A stretch of DNA of 8,077 nt from an uncultured Alphaproteobacteria bacterium (GCA_934232895.1 CAKQGH010000021.1:1-8077); one strand, 5' to 3'. Counted from the stretch's first letter, positions 1 through 6,888 are shown. Notes: a model not told the origin generated them from the letters alone. Numbers and translations: made by a program.

Positions 1-170
1 CGGATTTCTGGGTATAATTGTGCACAGTCAGTGTCGAAATTAAACCACCGTTTTTTTCGGCACTTCTTTTTTTGCGCCGCGCCCCGTCCACCGCGGCATC
101 GCGGGGATTTTATCGGGATTTTTTATCAGAAGAAAAAATAAAAACTTTATCGCTCTATCACTGATGCGCT
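1..170. other. Gene-free left edge, T-rich tracts
   Basis: I see no convincing gene here. The stretch contains a TATAAT-like hexamer at 13-18 whose possible -35 partner would lie at or beyond the window edge. Runs of seven T follow at about 50-57 and 66-73, and there is a GC-rich block at 75-106. A loose inverted pair of CCCCG (82-86) and CGGGG (102-106) precedes an AT-rich tail. This could be the 3' end region of a gene to the left of the window, but no hairpin is strong enough to call a terminator. Confidence 0.4.
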
Positions 171-536
171 GCCGACACCCCGCCCTACGGGCACCCCTCC
201 ACCGGAGGGGAACTCTGTTTTTACCGTTGCGCTCTAAGTTCTCCTCCACCGGGGCCCGCAAAATCGTCAGATTTTGTGGGTGGTTCCATGGAGGAGTACC
301 GCGTAGCGGGGAGGTGGTCTTTTGTCTTACATTTATTCCACATTGTGCACTCTCAAGACCACCCCGGCCTGCGGCCACCCCTCCACCGGATGGGAACTTT
401 ATTCCGCGACGGTATTGCAGAACACAGCACAAAACAAATCGTCATACCGGCGTAGGAGGGTCACCATTGCCCCGCAGGGACTTATTTACCACTACCCCGT
501 CCGCCTACGCGGACACCCCTTCGGTGGCGGGGAATT
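171..536. repeat. Cluster of five double-hairpin palindromic repeats in both orientations
   Basis: At least five related units are visible. Three lie on the plus strand (about 174-214, 356-398, 491-536) and two on the minus strand (about 236-286 and 281-318). A typical unit is a GACCACCCC-like lead-in, then a small GC hairpin, then a second hairpin built on ACCCCTCC-ACC-GGAGGGG, then GGGAA followed by CT or TT. First hairpins include GCCC-TAC-GGGC (182-192), GGCC-TGC-GGCC (366-376), GTCCGC-CTAC-GCGGAC (499-514) and CCGC-GTA-GCGG (299-309). One unit has a longer hairpin, arms 255-265 and 270-280 around GTCA with one G-T pair. The arms differ in sequence but pairing is kept, as expected of REP/BIME-like or MITE-like elements. 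Homology among units was judged by eye. Confidence 0.7.
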
Positions 537-560
537 AAAAACCGCCCCGGATGGGGCGGC
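536..560 (-). terminator. Rho-independent terminator of the 690-residue Cys-rich protein gene
   Basis: A perfect 7-bp GC stem (542-548 with 553-559, loop GGAT) is followed on the minus strand by five T (complement of 537-541). It lies 27 bases past the stop codon at 587, the expected place for the end of that transcript. It also marks the boundary with the repeat cluster. Confidence 0.85.
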
Positions 561-586
561 GGAGAACACTATAAACCAAAAACCGG

Positions 587-2659
587 TTATTTGCACGCAC
601 CGCGCGATTTTGCAACAGCGGTGTTTTCTATACAGGTGCTGCCCGACATTTTGCATGCCGTTTTGACCAATGTCACGGTATTCGCACCCGCCGGTTTATA
701 ATTTATTTGGGCGGCGTTGCATTGTGACGAACTGTTCAATGTGCCACATGCCGCTTTCCATGTATCACAATCGGTGACCTGGGCCGTTGGTGCAACTGTA
801 TCCGGCAGACGCAGATTCCATTTAACATAGAAATCTTTCAGCGAACCAATTGAATACGATTTACCAAATCCGACCTGTTCCAGACCATCGCCGACGTGGC
901 AACTGATGTTGCTGCGTTCGACAAATGCCGTGATAGCCGTGGCCAAACCGCCAGCGCCGGCACCAGCCGCCGCACCAATGGCGATGCTTTTACCCATATT
1001 GGATTCTTGGCCTTCCAATATTTCCAGATTATCCAAAACACGCGACAAGCGATTCAAATCCGCACGGATGTCGTCGGCACTCATACAGTCACTGCCGCCG
1101 GCGGTACAATAAATGCCCTCGCCCATTTCTTTGGCCTTGTTGATTGGATGGAACGAACAGCCCGCCGCCAATTCCGTTGTGGTGACGGTGTTTTGTGCCG
1201 TTGTCACACCATTACGCGCCAGCAACGCCGCACATTGTGACAATGTGGTAAAGCCCTGGCCCGCACAGGCATTCAATTCTGCAACAGAATTAAAGCACTG
1301 TTCAATATCGGTATACCCGGAACAATTGACCTCGGCCCCGGCAACAGTGACCGTTGTCACCGTCGTACCCGCGCCACCCTTGCAATTATCCATGGCCGTT
1401 GACAATTGATAACGAACATCGTTCAGTTTTACGATTTCTTCGCATTGTGCCTTGGTCAATGTGCCGCCAGTCGACGATATGCGGTTTGACGAATCCAAAT
1501 ATTCATTCAAAATCGCAATATTGCCACCCGTGCGCAATTGTTCAGACAATTCTTTGACCTGGGATTTATTGCTGCAATCGAATTCACGGTCGCCATGACC
1601 CGCCGCCGCACCGATACCAACGCCCAGCACGGTTCCGCCACCAACGCCGACAACCGCGGCGGTGCTGGTCTGTTTCATCAACGAAAATCCGAACAAATCT
1701 TTGTTGCATGTGAATGTATCGCCGGCAACTTTCCAGACCTCGGCCGGTTTATCGTCGCCCGCGGCGCCAAACAGCCAGCTGTTTTTAATCTGGGAATCTT
1801 TGTTATATGCCGCAACACGAATCCAGCATTCGGCGGTTGTTGCATCCCAACGCGCATAGTGCCCGCGTTGACCATCAACACCAGAATTATTGTTGTTCAC
1901 GGTTGCGCCCTGGGGTTGACCCTTGACCAACGAATTGCCGTTTTGGCTGTTGTATGCGCCAACACGGTTGTTGTATTCCGATGTGACGACGCCATTATTT
2001 GCGACGGCACTGAACGACGAACCGTATGTATTTTTATCCAACAACATACATGTGTTTTCCGCCTGGTTCGGTGTTAAACCCGTTTTGCGCAAAACAAAGC
2101 TGTAATATTCGGGCTGAATTTTACGCGAATTGAAATCCAACCAAACATCGGCCGTTGTGCGGTAAACATTAGAACAATCGCGACGCACCGATGTAATGCA
2201 AGTATCGACCTGGGCCGCGCACAGATTCATGCCGTTCATGATTGAATTGCGCAAATCCTCGTTAAACAAATCGTTGATGCCGCCCGGCAATGCCCCACTG
2301 TCGACACAGGACAAAATATCACTCATACAACTGTCAACAGTGTATGTTGAATTTTTCACACCGCCATCCGGGCATTCTGGATCCGGATTTGGTTTGGGAT
2401 CTGGGTCTGGGTTCGGATTCGGGTTTGGTTCAGGGTTCGGCAGAACCGTCGTTCCCGGCGTCGGCAAATCAGTCGACACATTTCCGACCGTATTTATCGG
2501 CAATATTGGCATAGATGGCATACGCTGGGTCGCCCCCGAATTAGACGCGGCACGCACATTATAACCGTCACGCGGCGATGCGGCATTTGCGCCAACAAAC
2601 CCGGCAAACAGCCCGAAAACCGCGCCCGACACACCAAATACTTTCAGCAATTTTTGCAT
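587..2659 (-). CDS. Exported cysteine-rich protein with Pro-Asn/Asp linker and two Gly-rich hydrophobic segments
   Basis: 690 residues, no family recognised. Residues 1-26 form a classical signal peptide: basic start, hydrophobic core, ANA before the likely cleavage site. Residues 74-95 alternate Pro with Asn, Asp, Glu or Lys, as in an extended periplasmic or surface spacer. The rest carries about 26 cysteines. Five pairs are spaced exactly CX6C: 111/118, 147/154, 518/525, 631/638 and 669/676. Two hydrophobic, glycine-zipper-like stretches lie at about 333-354 and 557-579 and may insert in membrane. The ATG is fixed by a ribosome binding site (GGGAGA, 6-base spacing) and by the signal peptide. 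The gene has its own terminator downstream and is divergent from the 337-residue membrane protein gene. A CATAAT hexamer (complement of 2685-2690) is a possible -10, but I found no matching -35. The CX6C spacing is shared with the 1010-residue protein nearby. A surface or envelope role is inference. Confidence 0.9.
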   Translation of the reverse strand: MQKLLKVFGVSGAVFGLFAGFVGANAASPRDGYNVRAASNSGATQRMPSMPILPINTVGNVSTDLPTPGTTVLPNPEPNPNPNPDPDPKPNPDPECPDGGVKNSTYTVDSCMSDILSCVDSGALPGGINDLFNEDLRNSIMNGMNLCAAQVDTCITSVRRDCSNVYRTTADVWLDFNSRKIQPEYYSFVLRKTGLTPNQAENTCMLLDKNTYGSSFSAVANNGVVTSEYNNRVGAYNSQNGNSLVKGQPQGATVNNNNSGVDGQRGHYARWDATTAECWIRVAAYNKDSQIKNSWLFGAAGDDKPAEVWKVAGDTFTCNKDLFGFSLMKQTSTAAVVGVGGGTVLGVGIGAAAGHGDREFDCSNKSQVKELSEQLRTGGNIAILNEYLDSSNRISSTGGTLTKAQCEEIVKLNDVRYQLSTAMDNCKGGAGTTVTTVTVAGAEVNCSGYTDIEQCFNSVAELNACAGQGFTTLSQCAALLARNGVTTAQNTVTTTELAAGCSFHPINKAKEMGEGIYCTAGGSDCMSADDIRADLNRLSRVLDNLEILEGQESNMGKSIAIGAAAGAGAGGLATAITAFVERSNISCHVGDGLEQVGFGKSYSIGSLKDFYVKWNLRLPDTVAPTAQVTDCDTWKAACGTLNSSSQCNAAQINYKPAGANTVTLVKTACKMSGSTCIENTAVAKSRGACK
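2379..2440 (-). repeat. Degenerate hexanucleotide repeat encoding the Pro-Asn/Asp linker
   Basis: The plus strand shows imperfect tandem hexamers of the type GGATTT, GGGTCT and GGGTTC. Read on the minus strand these are alternating proline and Asn/Asp/Glu codons in frame. Such tracts can change length by slippage in multiples of two residues, which would alter spacer length without a frameshift. They have already diverged at third positions, so active slippage is uncertain. Confidence 0.7.
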
Positions 2660-2665
2660 AAAACA

Positions 2666-2671
2666 TCTCCC
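2666..2671 (-). promoter_or_regulatory. Ribosome binding site for the 690-residue protein gene
   Basis: The minus strand reads GGGAGA six bases before the ATG at 2659, with a GGAG core matching the anti-Shine-Dalgarno. It is the only clear Shine-Dalgarno in front of the three gene starts visible here. Confidence 0.7.
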
Positions 2672-2702
2672 TTTGATTTGCTTTATTATGCCATAAAAAT
2701 GG

Positions 2703-2725
2703 TCTAAAAAAAAGCCTTTTTTAGA
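2703..2725. repeat. AT-rich inverted repeat between divergent genes
   Basis: TCTAAAAAA (2703-2711) and TTTTTTAGA (2717-2725) are perfect inverted arms around a 5-base AAGCC spacer. The site lies in the divergent region, upstream of both genes. It could be an operator or a weak hairpin. With almost no GC in the stem it is unlikely to be a standard terminator. Confidence 0.4.
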
Positions 2726-2771
2726 GCGACATAATCAAAACAACATATTTTTTGACGAACACGATTAAATA

Positions 2772-2799
2772 TTGACAAAATTATATTATTGTCTATAAT
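2772..2799 (+). promoter_or_regulatory. Consensus sigma-70 promoter for the 337-residue membrane protein gene
   Basis: TTGACA (2772-2777) and TATAAT (2794-2799) both match the housekeeping consensus exactly and are separated by 16 bases. The expected transcription start, 6 to 8 bases past the -10, falls at about 2805-2807. That is at or just before the ATG at 2807, so the message would be leaderless or nearly so. Confidence 0.85.
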
Positions 2800-2806
2800 T
2801 TCAAGC

Positions 2807-3820
2807 ATGAAAAAGATTACAGATTTTATTGCATCGCGGCGCGCCGTCATTATATGGACGGTACTTTACATTGCGGCAATGTGGTGCATATTTCGTGTAA
2901 TGTTTAATTTCGACATATTTTCATCGCACCAGTGGGTACACCTGTACAATGCCGAATTGCGCGGTTTTGCCGGATTTACATTTGGTGTTATGATTTTGGC
3001 GGTGGTGCCGTTATATGTTGCAACCGCCGTTATAACCGCGCGAAACAATGCGTTTATGTTCACCATTCCGGTGCCGGGCGTTATCAAACGCATTATTGAA
3101 ATGATGACCCCAACCCCAATTGCCCCAAAAACGGCCGCCGCACCCGCGGAAACCGAACCCGCGCCCAGCGCCACCACACAAAACGATGCCACGCCCGCCC
3201 TGCCGGACGGGTTGCCAACCGAACTGCGCGGGGCATTTTTGCGCGCACGCAGTGGCATTGGCCGCGAACAATTTTCATCATTTAATATGCGCAGCGCGGG
3301 CGCACCATCGGAAACCGCACCAACAGCCCCCGACACAACCGCGCCAGGCGATTTACCATTGCCAACCGATTTTGACCTGGGCGATGGTGACACATCAATT
3401 GCCGACGATATATCAAATATGACCGCGCCAGTATTTACCGAAATAAATTTTGACGATGATGCCGATGACACCGGCACCGATGTCGAAATGCCATTAAACG
3501 AAGACAATCCGGTGTTGGAATATCTGGGCGAAAAAAATATTCCAGTTGTCGCAATTGATAACGACATAATTATTACCGACAAATTCGCAATCGCCACACA
3601 TGACGACGGGGCTTTCTGGGTCGCCGACGACACAAATTGGTTTGCATCTGGCAAAACAAAAGCATCGCCCATTGTCGCCGTGCGCGCCGCCGCCGATACG
3701 CACAATGTCGCGCCGGTGATGTATATCCCGCACCCCAACATAATGGATTTCGACAAAAAACGCGAACAATGGGAATCCGATGGCATAGCGATTATTACAA
3801 ATTTGGATGAATTAAAATAA
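2807..3820 (+). CDS. Two-helix inner-membrane protein with acidic Pro/Ala-rich linker and C-terminal alpha/beta domain
   Basis: 337 residues, no family recognised. A basic N-terminus (KK, RR at 11-12) precedes a helix at about 12-33. A second helix lies at about 57-78 and is followed by basic residues. By the positive-inside rule both ends would be cytoplasmic. Residues 101-230 are low-complexity, rich in Pro, Ala and Thr and turning strongly acidic (NFDDDADD, 214-221). Residues 235-337 read as a compact alpha/beta domain with a run of likely strands, a helix at 285-300, a strand at 302-308 and a final strand ending in NLDEL. This order loosely recalls PD-(D/E)XK-type folds, but I see no clear catalytic ExK. 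I chose the ATG at 2807 over an in-frame TTG at 2789 because the TTG lies inside the promoter. No Shine-Dalgarno is present. The gene stands alone, with its own promoter and terminator. Confidence 0.85.
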   Translation: MKKITDFIASRRAVIIWTVLYIAAMWCIFRVMFNFDIFSSHQWVHLYNAELRGFAGFTFGVMILAVVPLYVATAVITARNNAFMFTIPVPGVIKRIIEMMTPTPIAPKTAAAPAETEPAPSATTQNDATPALPDGLPTELRGAFLRARSGIGREQFSSFNMRSAGAPSETAPTAPDTTAPGDLPLPTDFDLGDGDTSIADDISNMTAPVFTEINFDDDADDTGTDVEMPLNEDNPVLEYLGEKNIPVVAIDNDIIITDKFAIATHDDGAFWVADDTNWFASGKTKASPIVAVRAAADTHNVAPVMYIPHPNIMDFDKKREQWESDGIAIITNLDELK

Positions 3821-3840
3821 AAATCCCCGGGCGGGGATTT
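3821..3840. terminator. Bidirectional rho-independent terminator between convergent genes
   Basis: AAATCCCC (3821-3828) pairs with GGGGATTT (3833-3840) around GGGC. A T-rich tail follows on the plus strand (3837-3846), and the complement of the A-rich 3815-3823 gives one on the minus strand. It starts right after the stop of the 337-residue gene and lies 7 bases past the stop of the 1010-residue gene, so it can serve both. Confidence 0.85.
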
Positions 3841-3847
3841 TTATTTA

Positions 3848-6800
3848 TCAGAATTTAATATCGTCACAAGTTTCGGTCGCATCGGCCCACTTTTTACAAT
3901 ATGGTTCGCCAAACGCCGGTGTTTTTGTGTCGGCACATTGAGTGCGTTTGATACAGCGATGGCATTCCAGTGTTTCCCAATTATATTTTGTGGTCACATA
4001 TTCTTTAAAATTCCACTGTTCTACTTTGGCCTCGCCCGACAAAGTGCGTTCCCGAACATCGCGCACACCGGGGTTGGAATTATACCCATTCATGCCACCA
4101 CTGACCGCCAGACCAACGGCCCCGGCCCCAATACCAACACCCGCCGCCGTGGCAATTGCCGCACTGGACGCCAACGATGCGGTTGCCGCAGCGGTCGCCG
4201 TAACACTCGCCGCAGCCGCCGAAGTAAAAGCCGCCCCTGCGCCCATAGCCGCCGAAACACCCGCCGCAGTCGCCGAACCAACACTTGCACCAGCTACAAG
4301 GCTTGAAGCCACCGCCGTACCTGTAACCGTAGCAGTTGTTGCAGTGGCCCCAGCCGCCGCAGCGGCACCCGCAGCAGCACCCGCGGCAATAGCCCCGGCA
4401 CCCGCGGTAAATACACTGACCACAACAACCGCTATGGCAATGGCAATTGCAGACACAATCACCCCACCCAGGCCGCGCGGTGGTGCCTTGGATTTTGGCA
4501 ATGCCGAAACATCGGCCAGACCAACGCACGACATACGACCGGCCTCGCGACGGGCATCTTTATCATTTTCGTCACGAACCGCACTCATACGATCGGCGAT
4601 GGTCACATAATCTTGCAACATTTTGGTTTGCAACGCGTCGTATTGTTTATAGTAATTATCCTGGGCGGCCTTTAATGCGCTGTGGGCGATTTTAATACGC
4701 GTAGATTTGGTCAGGTTCGGGAAACGCGCAACGCTTTCAGTGCTGACGCCATCCAATTTACGGCCGGCCACACACCATTGAACCGTCTGGTCTGATTCCA
4801 CCGCCGCGATTGCACCATTGACGGTGCTTTGCAATGCCGCAATTTCATTTTCAATGCGCAGTCTTTGTTCCTCGTTCGCGCCTTCGTCCTGGGCCTGGGC
4901 CAGATATTCATCAACCCCAATCAATTTACCATCTGAATCCAAATCCAAACTTTCCCAATAAATCACACCGTCCAGCACGCCCGAAAATGGGGTAATTGGT
5001 CCAACGGCGCCCTCGCCGGTGGCACCAACAACACGTCCCAGTTCCGTGTCGCCAATTTGCGAAACATCCGTACGACATTTATTATAATCAATGGCCATTT
5101 CATTGTTGTCATTCATTCCCCATTCGCAAATTCGATACCGCAGCGAACGCGCCCCCATATTATCAGACAACATAAAATTGTTGCAATTGTCGGCATCGCC
5201 ACATACACGTATCATCGCCTGGTCCACGGCACTTTGGCATTTGGCCAACATATTCGTATCAATGTTCAACATAATGCCCTGGGCCATGGTGGCCAATTGT
5301 TCATACACAGCATTATCGCGCACATTTTCGGCACCATATACTTTCTGGCACCCGGTCAATTTGTCATACGGACACATACGAATAATCGTGTCGGTATCCA
5401 GACCAACACACTGGGTATAATCAGATCCACATCTATCCTCGGATTGCAGACATTTACGAACCTCGGTCGTACAGGCATCGACACGCATCGCCGCCAAACG
5501 CGCCACAACATAATCCCAAATTTTTGATTTCTCGGCGGTCGCAATACTGGTTGGGTCAATACCACATGTCGTCATTGGTTCGCGACAGAAATTCAGCATA
5601 GTCCCCGGCCGCGTCAAACACATATCGTATGAACCATCGGGGTCATTCGGGTCAATGTTATCGTGACACGCGGTTTGGAAACATTCGGAAATATTTTTCG
5701 CACAATTTTGGCGGGCATTGTTTTCGGCAATCAATTCGGCCGCCTTGATTGTTGTGGCAGATTCGCGCAGGAAAGTATCCCACACTTTGTCGGCAACATT
5801 CGTGCATTGTTTTGTGACGCCATCGCACAACGGTTTTTTACCCGATAATATTTCAAAAGTGCCTGCCGATATTTCAACACTGGTCGTGCCGGTACCAATA
5901 GAATAACCGCTGACCTGGCCACGGCGCGATTTATTATCGTCGGTCGAATTGATTATTGAAACCGATGTGCATTTTGAAAAATCATCACCACATTCGGCGG
6001 TGGTCATCATACACTTTTTGAATTCAATCGTGCATTGCCCCAGGTCATATTTATTCGCATCGCGATATTGTTCCAACGCCGCCTCGCGCAGGGCCTTTTC
6101 CGCCGCCGCCAATTTAGTTTCGCTGGCACTGCGACTTTGCTTCAAACTGTTTTCATACGCCAGGCAATCCGATTTAATGCTTTGCGTATATAAACTTTTC
6201 AGCATTTGAATTTGACCGGCGCATTCGGGCACGCGTTCAACACATGCGTCGGTTGCGGTCCGGTACAATGCCGCACCATATTCGGCGGCCTCTGGTTCGG
6301 CCTGGGGCGCCGGCGCATCATCCCACAATGATAAATCCAACCCAGAATTTTTGACGACCGATGCGGCGTCAAAATCATTCTTGACAGAATCAACACCGGT
6401 CGTTGCCAACGCATACGATTTTTCATCGCGCTTTTGAATTTCGGCAAATTCGGCATCCAACGTTTTTATTTTGTCATTGCATTGACACCGCCCGCCATTG
6501 GCGTTTTCCAGAATACAAAAAGTATCCATACACCCATTGTATTTTTCCTGGCATTCGGCATTGATAACCGAATTAGTCGCCGCCGCCGAAACATTACCAC
6601 CGGCATTTACCACGCGTTGGGTTGCACCGGCACGTGCCGCAACGGTTGGCTTTGCCGTGGTTTTAGATGTGGCGGTATTTTTCGTAGAAGCCTTTACAGC
6701 GGCGGGTTTCGCCGCGCGTGCCGCAACCGCCGACGCGGCGGAATTCGTTGCCGCGGGTGCAGATGCTGTGGCGGTTGCGGCACGCGCAACGCGCGCACGC

Positions 6801-6880
6801 GTTGTCACATTTTGGACCGCGACGGATACACCCATCCCCCCCAAAAAAATAAGCCAAGATGCAATTATTACCCTTTTCAT
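3848..6880 (-). CDS. Large signal-anchored cysteine-rich protein with CX6C ladders, calcium-loop-like motif, Ala/Gly-rich hydrophobic segment and C-terminal CxxC domain
   Basis: 1010 residues, no named family recognised. Residues 1-23 are a signal peptide or anchor. Residues 28-105 are low-complexity, Ala/Thr-rich and basic. Residues 110-602 hold most of the 38 cysteines, with eleven exact CX6C intervals. These include two four-Cys ladders, 283/290/297/304 and 470/477/484/491, that align with each other. Residues 646-657 read DLDSDGKLIGVD, an EF-hand or dockerin-type calcium loop. Residues 670-780 look helical. Residues 804-930 are almost wholly Ala, Gly, Val, Ser and Thr and could form several membrane helices. 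The C-terminus has CHRC at 973-976, then C982, C995 and C1005. Residue 560 onward is homologous to the partial gene upstream. I chose ATG 6880 (MKR signal start) over the in-frame GTG two codons earlier. Neither has a normal Shine-Dalgarno. Envelope location is inferred. Confidence 0.9.
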   Translation of the reverse strand: MKRVIIASWLIFLGGMGVSVAVQNVTTRARVARAATATASAPAATNSAASAVAARAAKPAAVKASTKNTATSKTTAKPTVAARAGATQRVVNAGGNVSAAATNSVINAECQEKYNGCMDTFCILENANGGRCQCNDKIKTLDAEFAEIQKRDEKSYALATTGVDSVKNDFDAASVVKNSGLDLSLWDDAPAPQAEPEAAEYGAALYRTATDACVERVPECAGQIQMLKSLYTQSIKSDCLAYENSLKQSRSASETKLAAAEKALREAALEQYRDANKYDLGQCTIEFKKCMMTTAECGDDFSKCTSVSIINSTDDNKSRRGQVSGYSIGTGTTSVEISAGTFEILSGKKPLCDGVTKQCTNVADKVWDTFLRESATTIKAAELIAENNARQNCAKNISECFQTACHDNIDPNDPDGSYDMCLTRPGTMLNFCREPMTTCGIDPTSIATAEKSKIWDYVVARLAAMRVDACTTEVRKCLQSEDRCGSDYTQCVGLDTDTIIRMCPYDKLTGCQKVYGAENVRDNAVYEQLATMAQGIMLNIDTNMLAKCQSAVDQAMIRVCGDADNCNNFMLSDNMGARSLRYRICEWGMNDNNEMAIDYNKCRTDVSQIGDTELGRVVGATGEGAVGPITPFSGVLDGVIYWESLDLDSDGKLIGVDEYLAQAQDEGANEEQRLRIENEIAALQSTVNGAIAAVESDQTVQWCVAGRKLDGVSTESVARFPNLTKSTRIKIAHSALKAAQDNYYKQYDALQTKMLQDYVTIADRMSAVRDENDKDARREAGRMSCVGLADVSALPKSKAPPRGLGGVIVSAIAIAIAVVVVSVFTAGAGAIAAGAAAGAAAAAGATATTATVTGTAVASSLVAGASVGSATAAGVSAAMGAGAAFTSAAAASVTATAAATASLASSAAIATAAGVGIGAGAVGLAVSGGMNGYNSNPGVRDVRERTLSGEAKVEQWNFKEYVTTKYNWETLECHRCIKRTQCADTKTPAFGEPYCKKWADATETCDDIKF
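4094..4471 (-). other. Coding segment for a 127-residue Ala/Gly-rich hydrophobic tract
   Basis: This part of the 1010-residue protein gene encodes residues 804-930, with no cysteine and hardly any charge. It opens with a Val/Ile/Ala-rich stretch that looks like a true membrane helix (about 805-825). It continues as small-residue repeats of glycine-zipper type. The tract is absent from the paralogue upstream, which has about 100 fewer residues between the conserved LPKS/LPRN and WNFKE/WNYKE sites. The GCN-rich DNA leaves long but meaningless open frames in other phases. Confidence 0.7.
4910..4945 (-). other. Calcium-binding-loop-like motif (EF-hand/dockerin type)
   Basis: The twelve codons for residues 646-657 give D-x-D-x-D-G-x-L-x-x-x-D, matching the canonical loop at positions 1, 3, 5, 6, 8 and 12. 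Aromatic and hydrophobic residues flank it (YWESL before, EYL after). The equivalent loop in the paralogue (7805-7840) keeps positions 3, 5, 6, 8 and 12 but has Gly at position 1. Calcium binding is inference from the family pattern. Confidence 0.55.
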
Positions 6881-6888
6881 CCCCACAC

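Noticed and set aside
40..432. 130-residue open frame on the minus strand (and overlapping plus-strand frames 164-538 and 322-666)
   Set aside because: They run through the palindromic repeat cluster and the terminator, have no ribosome binding site or protein-like domain pattern, and read as translated repeats.
171..536. CRISPR array
   Set aside because: Units are in both orientations, differ in sequence and have irregular spacing with no unique equal-length spacers, and no cas gene is present.
2703..2725. Terminator in the divergent intergenic region
   Set aside because: The stem is almost all A-T and no gene ends nearby, so it is kept only as an inverted repeat.
2789..2806. TTG start six codons upstream for the membrane protein
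   Set aside because: It lies between the -35 and -10 boxes, upstream of the expected transcription start, and adds residues unlike a normal basic N-terminus.
2866..3786. 306-residue open frame antisense to the membrane protein gene
   Set aside because: The plus-strand frame has a consensus promoter, sensible membrane topology and a terminator. The antisense frame has no promoter or ribosome binding site and reflects biased codon use.
3942..4610. 222-residue Ala-rich plus-strand frame and the Cys/Gly-rich minus frame 4080-4529
   Set aside because: Both are other-phase readings of the GCN-rich Ala/Gly tract of the 1010-residue protein, whose flanking blocks are conserved in the paralogue.
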